A stretch of DNA of 64,000 nt from Liolophura sinensis (lineage: Eukaryota > Mollusca > Polyplacophora > Chitonida > Chitonidae). The stretch is taken from assembly GCF_032854445.1 (NCBI RefSeq), contig NC_088300.1, positions 80,269,084 to 80,333,083 of the forward strand. The letters are read 5' to 3'. The position numbers and the translations under genes were made by a program. Shown here one piece after another: positions 1 through 10,850 of this stretch. The notes below the pieces were generated by a model, which ran no database searches, was not told the origin of the DNA, and saw only the letters and a list, made by a program, of their open reading frames with translations. Numbering within the stretch: position 1 is the first letter of the stretch; each line of letters opens with the position of its first letter.

Positions 1-745
1 TGTGACTGACACTAGTATATGTATGCTATACAGGAAGCCAGATGTAAACCCAAAACTATGACTGACACTAGTATATGTGTGCTATACAGGAAGCCAGATG
101 TAAACCCAAAACTGTGACTGACACTAGTATATGTGTGCTATACAGGAAGCCAGATGTAAACCCAAAACTGTGACTGACACTAGTATATGTGTGCTATACA
201 GGAAGCCAGATGTAAACCCAAAACTGTGACTGACACTAGTATATATGTGCTATACAGGAAGCCAGATGTAAACCCAAAACTGTGACTGACACTAGTACAT
301 GTGTGCTATACAGGAAGCCAGATGTAAACCCAAAACTGTGACTGACACTAGTACATGTGTGCTATACAGGAAGCCAGATGTAAACCCAAAACTGTGACTG
401 ACACTAGTATATGTGTGCTATACAGGGAGTCAGATGTAAGCACAAAACTGTGACTGACACTACTACATGTGTGCTATACAGGAAGCCAGATGTAAACCCA
501 AAACTGTGACTGACACTAGTATATGTGTGCTATACAGGAAGCCAGATGTAAGCACGAAACTGTGACTGACACTAGTATATGTGTGCTATACAGGAAGCCA
601 GATGTAAGCACAAAACTGTGACTGACACTAGTGTACTATGCAGGAAGCCAGATGTAAGCACAAAACTGTGACTGACACTTGTACATGTGTGCTATACAGG
701 AAGCCAGATGTAAGCACAAAAGTGTGACTGACACTAGCACATGAG
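1..745. repeat. 56-bp tandem repeat, about 13 copies
   Basis: Core word TGACTGACACTAGTATATGT then GCTATACAGGAAGCCAGATG. It runs off the left edge; the copies from about 540 on carry AAGCAC instead of AAACCC, marking a sub-array. Confidence 0.95.
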
Positions 746-1014
746 GAGGGATGTGACAAAAATGGTGCAGTAGTTTCTTCAGCCTACTCAAGCCATAACA
801 CTGACATCACAAGTTAAATGTTTTTCAGTGTCAATAACATAAATAAATATAATGCACTGATCTATCGACTGATCATAGTAGTGTCACCTAGTAGCAGACG
901 TTTCGATACCAGGTTTATTTCATTACAGCTTGATGCCATATTCCAGAATCTTTCCCTGGCAATAATTGCAGTCAGTTTTCTTGGTGGAGTAAATAAGACT
1001 GCGTCTGCCCAAGA

Positions 1015-1062
1015 GAAACCACCAACCTTTGGCAAGTGACTGACACACTTTCTCACATGTAA
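1015..1062. repeat. Fragment of the same interspersed family
   Basis: AAACCACCAACCTTTGGCAA followed by ACACTTTCTCACATG matches the pattern of the 57160 fragment. Confidence 0.35.
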
Positions 1063-1227
1063 CAGATACATGTCTGTAAACTATACAGGCGGAGACCAAA
1101 TACCTTTCAAAAATGGCCACAAAGAGCATCATCGCCCACTTGTCACCAAGCCCTCAGCAGCAGTGAGAACAGGGGAATCTACAAGTTACAAATCCCAGGC
1201 CATCAGACTTATAGTGCTGCTCAGCAC

Positions 1228-1352
1228 TAGACAACAACCTGAGGATGGTTGTGGGCTTCCCCAGGTTTCCTCCCACCATAATGCTGGCCATCATCATATA
1301 AGGGAAATATTCTTGAGCACAGCGTAAAACACCATTCTAATAAATAAATACA
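1228..1352 (+). mobile_element. SINE 3' fragment
   Basis: Starts near CAACCTGAGGATGGTTGTGG and carries CATAATGCTGGCC and a variant tail ATTCTTGAGCACAGCGTAAA ending in AATAAATAAATA. The head is absent. Confidence 0.75.
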
Positions 1353-1361
1353 CCAGACGCC

Positions 1362-3585
1362 TCCCAAAGTCAAAATATTCACACACCAGCTCAAAGACAC
1401 CAGAAATCTCCGATAGTCAAAGTATCCAGATACAATGTCACAGACATCAGGCAACTCCCAGAATCAAAGTATCCAGATATTAGTCTATGTCACAGACGTC
1501 ATCCCCCCCCCCCCAATTCAAAGTATCCAGATATTAGTCTATGTCATAGATATCAGCCCCCCCCCCTACATCAAAGTATCCTGATATTAGTCTATGTCAT
1601 AGACATTAGCCCCTGCCAAAGCAAAGTATCCAGATATTAGCCTGTCATAGACATCAGCCACCCACAGATCAAATTATCCAGATATTAGTCTATGCTATAG
1701 ACATCAGCCCCCCAAAGCAAAGTATCCAGATATTAGCCTGTCACAGACATCAGCCCCTGCCAAAGCAAAGTATCCAGATATTAGCCTGTCATAGACATCA
1801 GCCACCCACAAATCAAATTATCCAGATATTAGTCTATGCTATAGATATCAGCCTCCCACAAAGCAAAGTATCCAGATATTAGTCTATGTCATAGACATCA
1901 GCCCCCTCAAATCAAAGTATCCAGATATTAGCCTGTCATAGACATCAGTCCCCCCCCCATCAAAGTATCCAGATATTAACCTATGTTATAGATATCAGCC
2001 CCTCCCAAATCAAAGTATCCGGATATTAATCTATGTCATAGACATCAGCCCCCTCACAAATCAAAGTATGCCGATATTAGTCTATGTCATAGATATCAGC
2101 CCCCCCCCCCCAAATCAAAGTATCCAGATATTAGCCTGTCATAGATATCAGCCTCCCACAAATCAAAGTATCCAGGTATTAGTCTATGTCACAGACATCC
2201 CCCCAAATCAAAGTATCCAGATATTAGTTTATGTCATAGACATCAGCTCCCCCTCAAATCAAAGTGTCCAGATAATAGCCTGTCATAGACATCAGCCCCC
2301 CCACAAATCCCCCAAATTCAAGTATCCAGATATTAGTCCCCCCAAATCAAAGTATCCAGATATTAGTCTATGTCATAGACATCAGCCCCCCCCCCCACCA
2401 AATCAAAGTATGCTGATATTAGTCTATGTCATAAACATCACCCCAAATCAAAGTATCCAGATATTAGTCTATGTCATAGACATCAGCTCCCCTTCAAATC
2501 AAAGTTTCCAGATATTAGTCTATCATAGACATCAGCCCCCACAAATCAAAGTATCGAGATATTAGTCTATCATAGATATCAGACCCCTCTCCCAGAATCA
2601 AAGTATCCAGATAATAGTCTGTGTCACAGACATCAGATCTTCTCCTGAAGCATCAAAGGATCCAGATACTAGTCCATGTCATAGACATCAGACTCCACCC
2701 CACCCCCCCAACCAGAATCAAAGTATCCTGATATTAGTCCATGTCATAGACATCAGACCCCTCCCCCCCTTCAAGAATCAAAGTATCCAGATATTAGTCT
2801 GTCACAGACATCAGACCTCCCCCGCCAGAATCAAAGTATCCAGATATTAACCTATGTCATAGATATCAGCCCCCTCCCAATCAAAGTATGCTGATGTTAG
2901 TCTATGTCATAGACATCAGCCCCCCCCACCCCACCCCCCCAAATCAAAGTATCAAGATATTAGTCTGTCAAAGATATCAGACCTCCCCCACCAGAATCAA
3001 AGTATCCAGATATTAACCTATGTCACAGATATCAGCCCCCCCCCCACCAGAATCAAAGTATCCAGATATTAGTCTGTCAAAGATATCAGACCCCTCCCCC
3101 AGAACGAAAGTATCCAGATAATAGTCTGTGTCACAGACATCAGATCTTTTCCCGAAGAATCAAAGGATCCAGATACTGGTCCATGTCACAGACATCAGAA
3201 CCTCCCCACCTCCCAAGAATCAAAGTATCCAGATAATAGTCTTTGTCATAGACATCAGATATCCACCCCCACCCCACCCCACCGCCGCCACAATCAAACT
3301 ATCCAGATATTAGCCAAGGTCACAGCCATCAGTGCCGCACCGCTCCTCCTCCCTTACCCCAGTATCAAAGTATCCAGATACTACATGTATGATGTCATGG
3401 ACACCAGACGTCCCTTTAGAGTCCAAGTATCCTGACACCATGCCAAAGACATCGGACACCTCGTAAAATATCCAAATACTATGTCATGGACACCAGACAA
3501 CTCTCAGAGTGAAAGTATCCTGCCACGTGACCCTTCCCATTCAAAATATCTAGACACCATCTCAAAGACACCAGACACCTACCGG
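1362..3585. repeat. About 40-48-bp tandem repeat with C-tracts
   Basis: Units read ATCAAAGTATCCAGATATTA, GTCTATGTCATAGACATCAG and then a run of 4-13 C. Length varies mainly through the C run and a missing 'TCTATG'. The right end degrades into loosely related units. Confidence 0.92.
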
Positions 3586-3960
3586 TATTCAATAATAACC
3601 TTTTTCCTAGTACCTCCATCACTTACCTTCTGTTCTGGCACCTACATCACTTCTCTATTCTGGCACAACAATCACTTATCTTCTCTGTTCGGGCACCTCC
3701 ATCACTAATCTATTCTGGCACCTCCATCACTTCTCCTCTCCTCTGCCACCTCCATCACTTATCTTCTCTCTTCTGGCACCTTCATCACTTATCTATTCCG
3801 GCACCTCCATCACTTCTCCTCTCCTCTGCCACCTCCATCACTTATCTTCTCTCTTCTGGTACCTCAATAATTTACCTTCTGTTGTGTCACCTCCATCACC
3901 TCTCTATTATGGCACAAGTATCACTTATCTTCTTTGTTCAGGCACCCATTCAAAGTATCC
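3586..3960. repeat. About 24-bp 'CACCTCCATCACTTATCTAT' array, short copy
   Basis: Units of CCTCCATCACTTATCTATTC type with TCTCCTCTCCTCTGCC interruptions. The opening TTCAATAATAACCTTTTTCC matches the opening of the larger array at 7764. Confidence 0.9.
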
Positions 3961-4033
3961 AAATGTTCCCGCCCCTTCCATTTTCCCATAAATGCTCCCA
4001 TAATAGCGCGGTATACACCATCTATGTACTTAC

Positions 4034-4136
4034 GAAATAGGGATCTTCTATAATGTCTGATTTTCCTCTTGGATCATATTTTCCCAGAAGTAGAATTTCA
4101 GATGGACTCCCTTTCGGTTTAACTCTCTTCAAATCT
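4034..4136 (-). CDS. ACP1: ACP1 exon 5 (general-acid loop)
   Basis: 103 bases: one base completing a Gln codon, then 34 codons DLKRVKPKG...IIEDPYF. The acceptor is TTGTGACCAG and the donor GTAAGT at 4033-4028. It contains the invariant Asp-Pro of the catalytic acid loop. It ends in phase 0, so a final exon of roughly 25 codons is expected further left. Confidence 0.9.
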
Positions 4137-7100
4137 CTGGTCACAACATATGCAGAATAAAAATTAGTATTGGTATCAAATGTAAGTTCACACAACTTCA
4201 CATGTTCATAATGTTGTCACTAGCAATTAAACAAAATCAACTTAACAAATTAAAAGCAAACCACTAAATTCAATATGGATTTTGAATTATGCATTTGGCT
4301 GCCCTGCTCACCTGTAGGAGACACATGAATTCAAACTTCAGCTCAGTACATAAAGTAATGAAATCGTGAATTTGGTCACTTACGCTAATTCATATGCACA
4401 CAGCGCATGGAACATCCCCCTTGTGTCATTGTGCTTTATATGCATGTAAGGTCAATACATGCTGTATTTTTTTCAGATATCACCTATAACATTTTGTTTA
4501 ACGTTAATTCTGCAACACAATACACTAAGTCAGGAATTTACAGTATTTAATACGCACACACCGAATCAACAAAGGAATATGCCCCTCGTGTTATTGTGCT
4601 CTACGTGTGGAATATCCCCCTCGTGTTATTGTGCTCTACATGTATGGAATATCCCCCTCGTGTTATTGTGCTCTACATGTGTGGAATATGCCCCTCGTGT
4701 CATTGTGCTCTACATGTGTGGAATATGCCCCTCGTGTTATTGTGCTCTACGTGTGGAATATGCCCCTCGTGTTATTGTGCTCTACATGTGTGGAATATCT
4801 CCCTTGTGTTATTGTGCTCTACATGTGTGGAATATCCCCCTTGTGTTATTGTGCTCTACATGTGTGGAATATCCCCCTTGTGTTATTGTGCTCTACATGT
4901 GTGGAATATCCCCCTCGTGTTATTGTGCTCTACATGTGTGGAATATCCCCCTCGTGTTATTGTGCTCTACATGTGTGGAATATGCCCCTCGTGTTATTGT
5001 GCTCTACATGTGTGGAATATGCCCCTCGTGTTATTGTGCTCTACATGTGTGGAACATGCCCCTCGTGTTATTGTGCTCTACATGTGTGGAATATCCCCCT
5101 TGTGTTATTGTGCTCTACATGTGTGGAATATCTCCCTTGTGTTATTGTGCTCTACATGTGTGGAATATGCCCCTCGTGTTATTGTGCTCTACATGTGTGG
5201 AATATCCCCCTCGTGTTATTGTGCTCTACATGTGTGGAATATCCCCCTCGTGTTATTGTGCTCTACATGTGTGGAATATCCCCCTCGTATTATTGTGCTC
5301 TACGTGTGGAATATGTCCCTTGTGTTATTGTGCTCTACATGTGTGGAATATCCCCCCCGTGTTATTGTGCTCTACATGTGTGGAATATCCCCCTCGTGTT
5401 ATTGTGCTCTACATGTGTGGAATATCCCCCTCGTGTTATTGAGCTCTACATGTGTGGAATATCCCCCTCGTGTTATTGTGCTCTACATGTGTGGAATATC
5501 CCCCCCGTGTTATTGTGCTCTACATGTGTGGAATATCTCCCTTGTGTTATTGTGCTCTACATGTGTGGAATATGCCCCTCGTGTTATTGTCCTCTACATG
5601 TGTGGAATATCCCCCTCGTGTTATTGTGCTCTACATGTGTGGACTATCCCCCTCGTGTTATTGTGCTCTACATGTGTGGAATATCCCCCTCGTGTTATTG
5701 TGATCTACATGTATGGACTATCCCCCTCATGTTATTGTGCTCTACATGTGTGGAATATCCCCCTCACGTTATTGTGCTCTACATGTGTGGAATATCCCCC
5801 TCGTGTTATTGTGCTCTACATGTGTGCAAGCCCTGAGCTGAATACATTTTGTTTAGCATGGTTTTACCTGTTACTGGACGCCGACGCTGAGGGTATGCAT
5901 AAGTCACACCTGTACAATGTAATACTCACTGTATGTTCTCCTTATCCATTCCAAAAATATATTTAAACTTGGTGAAATCTTCAGCAGTGATCTGAAATGG
6001 AACATAATTATATGAAGTAACTGCCCGAGTGCACGTTATGTCTGATATCTTCATTCTAATTATGAAGTTTACGGATCTTGCTTATGTCACATATACCACT
6101 ATCTGAGTGGTCCACATTAAATGACTTAGATGATCCCCTGGAGGTGGATCCTGGACACCCAATACATAATCCTGACAAACATCCTCATACCCAGCTTGGA
6201 TGAGAAAGGGCAGAGAGGACAGAACATCCTCATACCCAGCTTGGATGAGAAAGGCTAGAGAGGACAGAACATCCTCATACCCAGCTTGGATGAGAAAGGC
6301 CAGAGAGGACAGAACATCCTCATACCCAGCTAGGATGAGAAAGGCTAGAGAGGACAGAACATCCTCATATCCAGCTTGGATGAGAAAGGCCAGAGAGGAC
6401 AGAACATCCTCATACCCAGCTTGGATAAGAAAGGCTAGAGAGGACAGAACATCCTCATATCCAGCTTGGATGAGAAAGGCCAGAGAGGACAGAACATCCT
6501 CATACCCAGCTTGGATGAGAAAGGCTAGAGAGGACAGAACTGACACTCACCTAAAATTTCAAGCTTTTTCTTTTGTATCTCTATGACAACACAGTACATG
6601 GACTAATGTCTAAAACCACTTTTTGTTCAATCTGTAAGTATTCCATGTCATTATTTGTACAATGCGGACATGAGTTGAAAACAGCCACTTTTGATATGTG
6701 TATTAAGGTGTGGTTTTCTAGTAGTTAAGTTGACAAGGAAACTACACAACATGGCTGGCAGGAAAACCCTCACCTGTGTAAGCTTGCTTACACTGTAATT
6801 CTTACTAAACATTAGTTTTAAGAAAAAAAAGACTTTTTCACACAAACACAGTTAAAATATTTGTATCAATATGTATGTCGACAACTCCCTAGAGTCTTTG
6901 GCACTTTGCTAACATTAAGAAAAACATAAATAAATAGGAGTGTATGATTACTATGTCATCAACATGCAGGATAAGGTGGCTGAACTTCTGTTGTCTGACC
7001 TCAAGCCTAATGTTGATATTATTGCTAACATTCAGCTCACACCTTGTCTACATCATTTTTAAAACTCATGTTTACAAAATCACATGCAAAGCTGAAAATG

Positions 7101-10100
7101 ATAAATGGTGTAGTCATGAAATTTAAGATGATGGAACACACATATCTTAATTGACCTCAGAGTTATAAAATCTGCTTGGTTCTGCAGATCTCACAGGAAT
7201 TTCTCTGCGCAAATTTAATTACTGATCTGTTGTACAAGTGGTCAAGAGATTTTGCCCAATTAATGGGCAATGCCAGAGAACAATTATTGGCATTTCCTCT
7301 TACTAAACTAATGAGCTGGCATTTGTACATAAAACTGCAAAGGGTTCGTACGCTCTCTGTGTTTACATGCCTGACAAAGTTCTCACACAGCTAATGATAA
7401 TATTTCATTAACACTGGTGGAGTATTTGTCCCAGCCGAATGTGTTGTAGTTGTTGTCCCTGAGTGTGCCAGTTAGGACACAGTTTAGGATAAGACAAGTT
7501 AGCCATGGTGGACACGTGGAGGCAAATCTCTGAGGAGAACTACAGCATGCAATCTCTACAAAGTGGTAAGTTAATCAGCTTCTTGTTAGGGCTGACAAAT
7601 GCTCCAGTAAATGTTTACACTTACATCCTCATACATCAGTGTACAGTACGCGAGGGTGTTTCCCGTCAATGTCAACAAGTCACTTCACTCTTTCGTTACC
7701 GTGACATCTCAACACCAAAATTCATTTCAAAATGTTTCCGTCCTACTTTACATAATAATTAGGCTTCAATAATAATCTTTTTTCTAGCACCTTCATCACT
7801 TGCCTTCTGTTCTGTCACCTCCATCACTTCACTAGTCTGGCTCAGCTATCACTTATTTTCTCTATTCTGCCACCTTCATCACTTATCTATTCTGGCACCT
7901 CCACCACTTCTCTATTCTGGCACCTCCACCACTTCTCTATTCCGCCACCTTCATCACTTATCTATTCTGGCACCTTCACCACTTCTCTATTCTGACGCCT
8001 CCATCACTTCTCTATTCTGGCACCTCCACCACTTCTCTATTCCGGCACCTCCATCACTTATCTTTTCTGGCACCTCCACCACTTCTCTATTCTGACACCT
8101 CCATCACTTATCTATTCTGGCACCTCCATCACTTATCTATTCTGGCACCTCCACCACTTCACTATTCTGACACCTCCATCACTTATCTATTCTGGCACCT
8201 CCACCACTTCTCTATTCTGACACCTCCATCACTTATCTATTCTGGCACCTCCATCAATTCTCCTCTCCTCTGCCACCTCCATCACTTATCTTCTCTCTTC
8301 TGACACCTTCATCACTTATCTATTCTGGCACCTCCACCACTTCTCTATTCTGGCACCTTCACCACTTCTCTATTCTGACACCTCCATTACTTATATATTC
8401 TGGCACCTCCACCACTTCTCTATTCTGACACCTCCTTCACTTATCTATTCTGGCACCTCCGCCACTTCTCTATTCTGAGACCTCCATCACTTATCTATTG
8501 TGGCACCTCCACCACTTCTCTATTCTGCCACCTCCATCACTTATCTATTCTGACACCTCCATCACTTATCTATTCTCAAACCTCCATCACTTATCTATTG
8601 TGGCACCTCCATCACTTATCTATTCTCGCACCTCCATTCTGACACCTCCATCACTTATCTATTCTGGCACCTACACCACTGAACTATTCTGCCACTTACG
8701 TTACTTATCTTCTCTCTTCTGGCACCTTCATCACTTATCTATTCTGGCACCTCCACCACTTCTCCATTCTGGCACCTCCACCACTTCTCTATTCTGACAC
8801 CTCCATCACTTATCTATTCTGGCACCTCCACCACTTCTCTATTCTGACACCTCCATCACTTATCTATTCTGGCACCTCCACCACTTCTCTATTCTGAGAC
8901 CTCCATCACTTATCTATTGTGGCACCTCCACCACTTCTCTATTCTGCCACCTCCATCACTTATCTATTCTGACATCTCCATCACTTATCTATTCTCAAAC
9001 CTCCATCACTTATCTATTCTCAGACCTCCATCACTTATCTATTGTGGCACCTCCATCACTTATCTATTCTCGCACCTCCATTCTGACACCTCCATCACTT
9101 ATCTATTCTGGCACCTACACCACTGAACTATTCTGCCACTTACGTCACTTATCTATTCTCGCACCTTCATCACTTATCTATTTCTCGCACCTCCATTCTG
9201 ACACCTCCATCACTTATCTATTCTGGCGCCTCCATCACTTATCTATTCTGGCACCTCCATTCTGACACCTCCATCACTTATCTAATCTGGCACCTCCATC
9301 ACTGAACTATTCTGGTACTGGGGGCCTCCTTGGCTCAGTTGGTTAGTGTGCTAGTGCAGCGTAATGACCCAGGAGTCTCTCACCAAAGCGGTCACTCTGA
9401 GTTCAAGTCCAGCCCATGCTGGCTTCCTCTCCGACTGTAAGTGGGAAGGTCTGACAACAACCTGCGGTGGGCCTGGGTTTCCCTGGGTTTCCTCCTATCA
9501 TAATGCTGGCCGCCGTCGTATAAGTGAAATATTCTTGAGTACGACGTAAAACACAAATCAAATAAATAAATAAAATATTCTGGTACCCCCATCACCACAT
9601 CTTTTGTGGCACTTCCATCACTTTATCTTCAAATTAGGAGCTTTTACCACTTATCATAAGTTCTAGCACCCCTATCATTTACTGTCTATTCTAGCACCTC
9701 CACACTTACCTTTTATTCTGTCATCTCCATTACGCATGTTCTGTAATCTAATCCCTCAGCCAATACTCTTTAGTCTATTCAGTACTTGCCCACCCCTTAC
9801 CAGTGGCTGTGTAATCCATCTTTACACACATGTACTTGTGTAGCTGTATGATTCATGCTTACCTGTCTAGCTGTATGATTCATGCTTACCTGTCTACCGG
9901 TATGATCCATGCTTACCTGTCTAGCTGTATGATCCATGCTTACCTGTCTAGCTGTATGATTCATGCTTGCCTGTCTAGCTATATGATTCATGCTTACCGA
10001 TCTAGCTGTATGATTCATGCTTACCTGCCTAGCTGTATGATCCATGCTTACCTGTCTAGCTGTATGATCCATGCTTACCTGTCTACCCGTATGATCCATA

Positions 10101-10850
10101 CTTACTGATCTAGCTGTATGATCCTTGCTTACCTGTCTAGCTGTATGATCCATGATTACCCGTCTAGCTGTATGATCCTTGCTTACCTGTCTAGCTGTAT
10201 GATTCATGCTTACCTGTTTAACTGTATGATCCATGCTTACCGATCTAGCAGAATGATTCATGCTTACCTGTCTAGCTGTATGATCCATGCTTACCTGTCT
10301 AGCTGTATGATCCATGCTTACCTGTCTAGCTGTATGATCCATGCTCAGGCCATGTTTCTTCATCACCGCGATTGCTCTATCATCTGGAGGATTACCTATC
10401 TGGTATGTGGATGTAGCTGCACTGTCTACCAGCCACTGAAAAGGCACAGCACCATATCAGGGCAAAACCAGCCATATCAACAAATGATACCAGATACAGT
10501 TCATGTACCCGTATATGCAAACTAACACTGTGTTAAGTACCAGGTAAAATATTGATCTGTATTTAATAAAAATGTGATGAGAAGGGCATAGCTAGAGCAC
10601 TCAGCTACGTGTATATTGTACATAACAGCTGTATTAAGTCTTTAATAAGATCACCTGTGTATTATACAAATCAGACTTTTCAGGCAGGGAAGTCTCCACG
10701 TAATTTTATTTTTGTAAAGAAGTACACATATTTTTCAATAGAAATTGAAGACACCATGGATCAACTATGCTCAGACCTTGTCTTGCAGTCCTCTTTCTTT
10801 CAGTATGTGATTGAATATACCCTCTGCCATGGTTGACCTGCATATGTTAC
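4034..10850 (-). CDS. ACP1: Low-molecular-weight protein tyrosine phosphatase, exons 2-5 (partial gene)
   Basis: Seen: four minus-strand exons whose phases join without a break (10850-10777, 10435-10322, 5991-5930, 4136-4034). They give 117 contiguous codons, preceded by the last two bases of a Gly codon. The product starts at the phosphate-binding loop (GNICRST, supplying the loop Cys, Arg and Ser), passes through the substrate-specificity segment TYQIGNPPDD and ends at the general-acid loop IIEDPYF. Known: this family hydrolyses phosphotyrosine in the cytosol by a Cys nucleophile in C-x5-R-S, with the Asp of the DPY(Y/F) loop as acid; the usual length is about 157 residues. The nucleophilic Cys should lie in exon 1, which I could not find right of 10850. 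The last exon, expected to encode the C-terminal helix, is not seen left of 4034 and is probably outside the window. The second loop Tyr is Phe. The introns are mostly minisatellites. Identification is firm; expression is not testable here. Confidence 0.93.
4393..4448. repeat. Isolated unit of the 37-bp array
   Basis: GGAACATCCCCCTTGTGTCA and TTGTGCTTTATATGCATG match the 37-bp unit but stand about 130 bases before the main array. The stretch between holds nothing I recognise. Confidence 0.75.
4577..5826. repeat. 37-bp tandem repeat, about 34 copies
   Basis: Unit words: CTACATGTGTGGAATATCCC and CCTCGTGTTATTGTG. Because 37 leaves remainder 1 on division by 3 and no unit carries a stop, all three plus frames stay open for hundreds of codons; these are not genes. 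The array lies in the ACP1 intron between exons 5 and 4. Confidence 0.95.
5930..5991 (-). CDS. ACP1: ACP1 exon 4
   Basis: 62 bases, phase 0 in and phase 2 out: ITAEDFTKFKYIFGMDKENI plus CA. The acceptor is CCATTTCAG and the donor GTGAGT at 5929-5924. It corresponds to the family segment ITKEDFxxFDYILCMD; the usual Cys before MD is Gly here. It follows directly on ...DHTARQ of exon 3. Confidence 0.9.
6178..6542. repeat. 45-bp tandem repeat, 8 copies
   Basis: Words CATCCTCATACCCAGCTTGG and ATGAGAAAGGCCAGAGAGG. It is exactly 15 codons, so both strands are open (minus: VLSSLAFLIQAGYED). Alternating GGCC/GGCT variants suggest a 90-bp higher-order unit. It lies within an ACP1 intron. Confidence 0.95.
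6543..7763. other. Unique intronic DNA of ACP1
   Basis: A/T-rich, with only short frames; the only item of note is the possible plus-strand exon at 7505. Confidence 0.7.
7505..7568 (+). other. Possible short 5' exon on plus strand inside an ACP1 intron
   Basis: AGCCATGG gives a good start context. The frame reads MVDTWRQISEENYSMQSLQS plus one base and then meets a strong donor G|GTAAGT. No following exon with matching phase was found before LIX1L, so this may be chance. Confidence 0.2.
7764..9316. repeat. About 25-bp 'CACCTCCATCACTTATCTAT' array, long copy
   Basis: Some 60 units such as GGCACCTCCACCACTTCTCT and GACACCTCCATCACTTATC. Blocks of several hundred bases are themselves duplicated (around 8480-8700 and 8900-9130). 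It continues after the SINE. Confidence 0.93.
9317..9573 (+). mobile_element. tRNA-derived SINE, full length, inserted in a minisatellite
   Basis: The head GGGGGCCTCC..TGGCTCAG carries an A-box, and GAGTTCAAGTCC a B-box of RNA polymerase III type. The body includes CATAATGCTGG and the tail ends ATTCTTGAGTACGACGTAAA then (AAAT)n. The flanks repeat TATTCTGGTAC on both sides, a target-site duplication taken from the host array unit. This is the reference copy for the other fragments. Confidence 0.88.
9574..9760. repeat. Decayed end of the CACCTCC array beyond the SINE
   Basis: Units such as GGTACCCCCATCACC and TCTAGCACCTCCACACTTAC, increasingly diverged. Confidence 0.8.
9836..10342 (-). repeat. 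27-bp exon-end/splice-donor minisatellite of ACP1
   Basis: Read on the minus strand, each unit is the last 21 bases of exon 3 (codons MDHTARQ) followed by the first six bases of the intron (GTAAGC, read as Val-Ser). The native copy is 10342-10322. Eighteen further copies run to 9836 without a frame break, translating as VSMDHTARQ with scattered substitutions such as VSMNHTARS, VSKDHTARR and VSMDHTGRQ. Nearly every unit boundary keeps GT and most read CAG|GTAAGC; one unit starts GCAAGC, losing GT. The frame then stops at 9797-9799. Whether the copies are exonic, intronic or alternatively used cannot be decided from sequence alone. Confidence 0.93.
10322..10435 (-). CDS. ACP1: ACP1 exon 3 (specificity segment)
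   Basis: 38 codons, phase 0 at both ends, reading WLVDSAATSTYQIGNPPDD through HGLSMDHTARQ. The acceptor is CCTTTTCAG. The first donor is CAG|GTAAGC with GT at 10321-10320. The Tyr and Gln of TYQIG occupy the variable positions that distinguish vertebrate isoforms. The segment resembles the vertebrate slow/B-type exon (AATSGYEIGNPPD) rather than the alternative exon; no second alternative exon was found. Immediately beyond the donor lie 18 in-frame copies of the exon end plus donor (see the 27-bp array). Confidence 0.92.
10777..10850 (-). CDS. ACP1: ACP1 exon 2 (P-loop)
   Basis: 74 bases: two bases finishing a Gly codon, then 24 codons from NICRSTMAEG to GLQDK. The acceptor is TTATTACAG at 10851 and the donor is GTCTGA at 10776-10771, a weaker match than its neighbours. 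The Arg and Ser of the phosphatase signature C-x5-R-(S/T) are here. The position of the exon break inside the P-loop Gly codon fits the family's known gene structure. Confidence 0.9.

Larger units (their letters stand above)
746..1361. other. Spacer between two arrays
   Basis: Holds the short repeat fragment near 1015 and the SINE 3' end at 1228-1352. No exon of ACP1 was found here; the expected last-exon pattern (QCxRCCxxFL) is absent from the minus strand. Confidence 0.7.

Noticed and set aside
1-745. CRISPR-like regular repeat
   Set aside because: Whole 56-bp units repeat with no variable spacers, and the DNA is from an animal.
4459-5966. Open frames of 327-456 codons rich in VEYPPRVIVLYMC
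   Set aside because: They are three frames of one 37-bp tandem repeat without stop codons; no start context, exon structure or family match.
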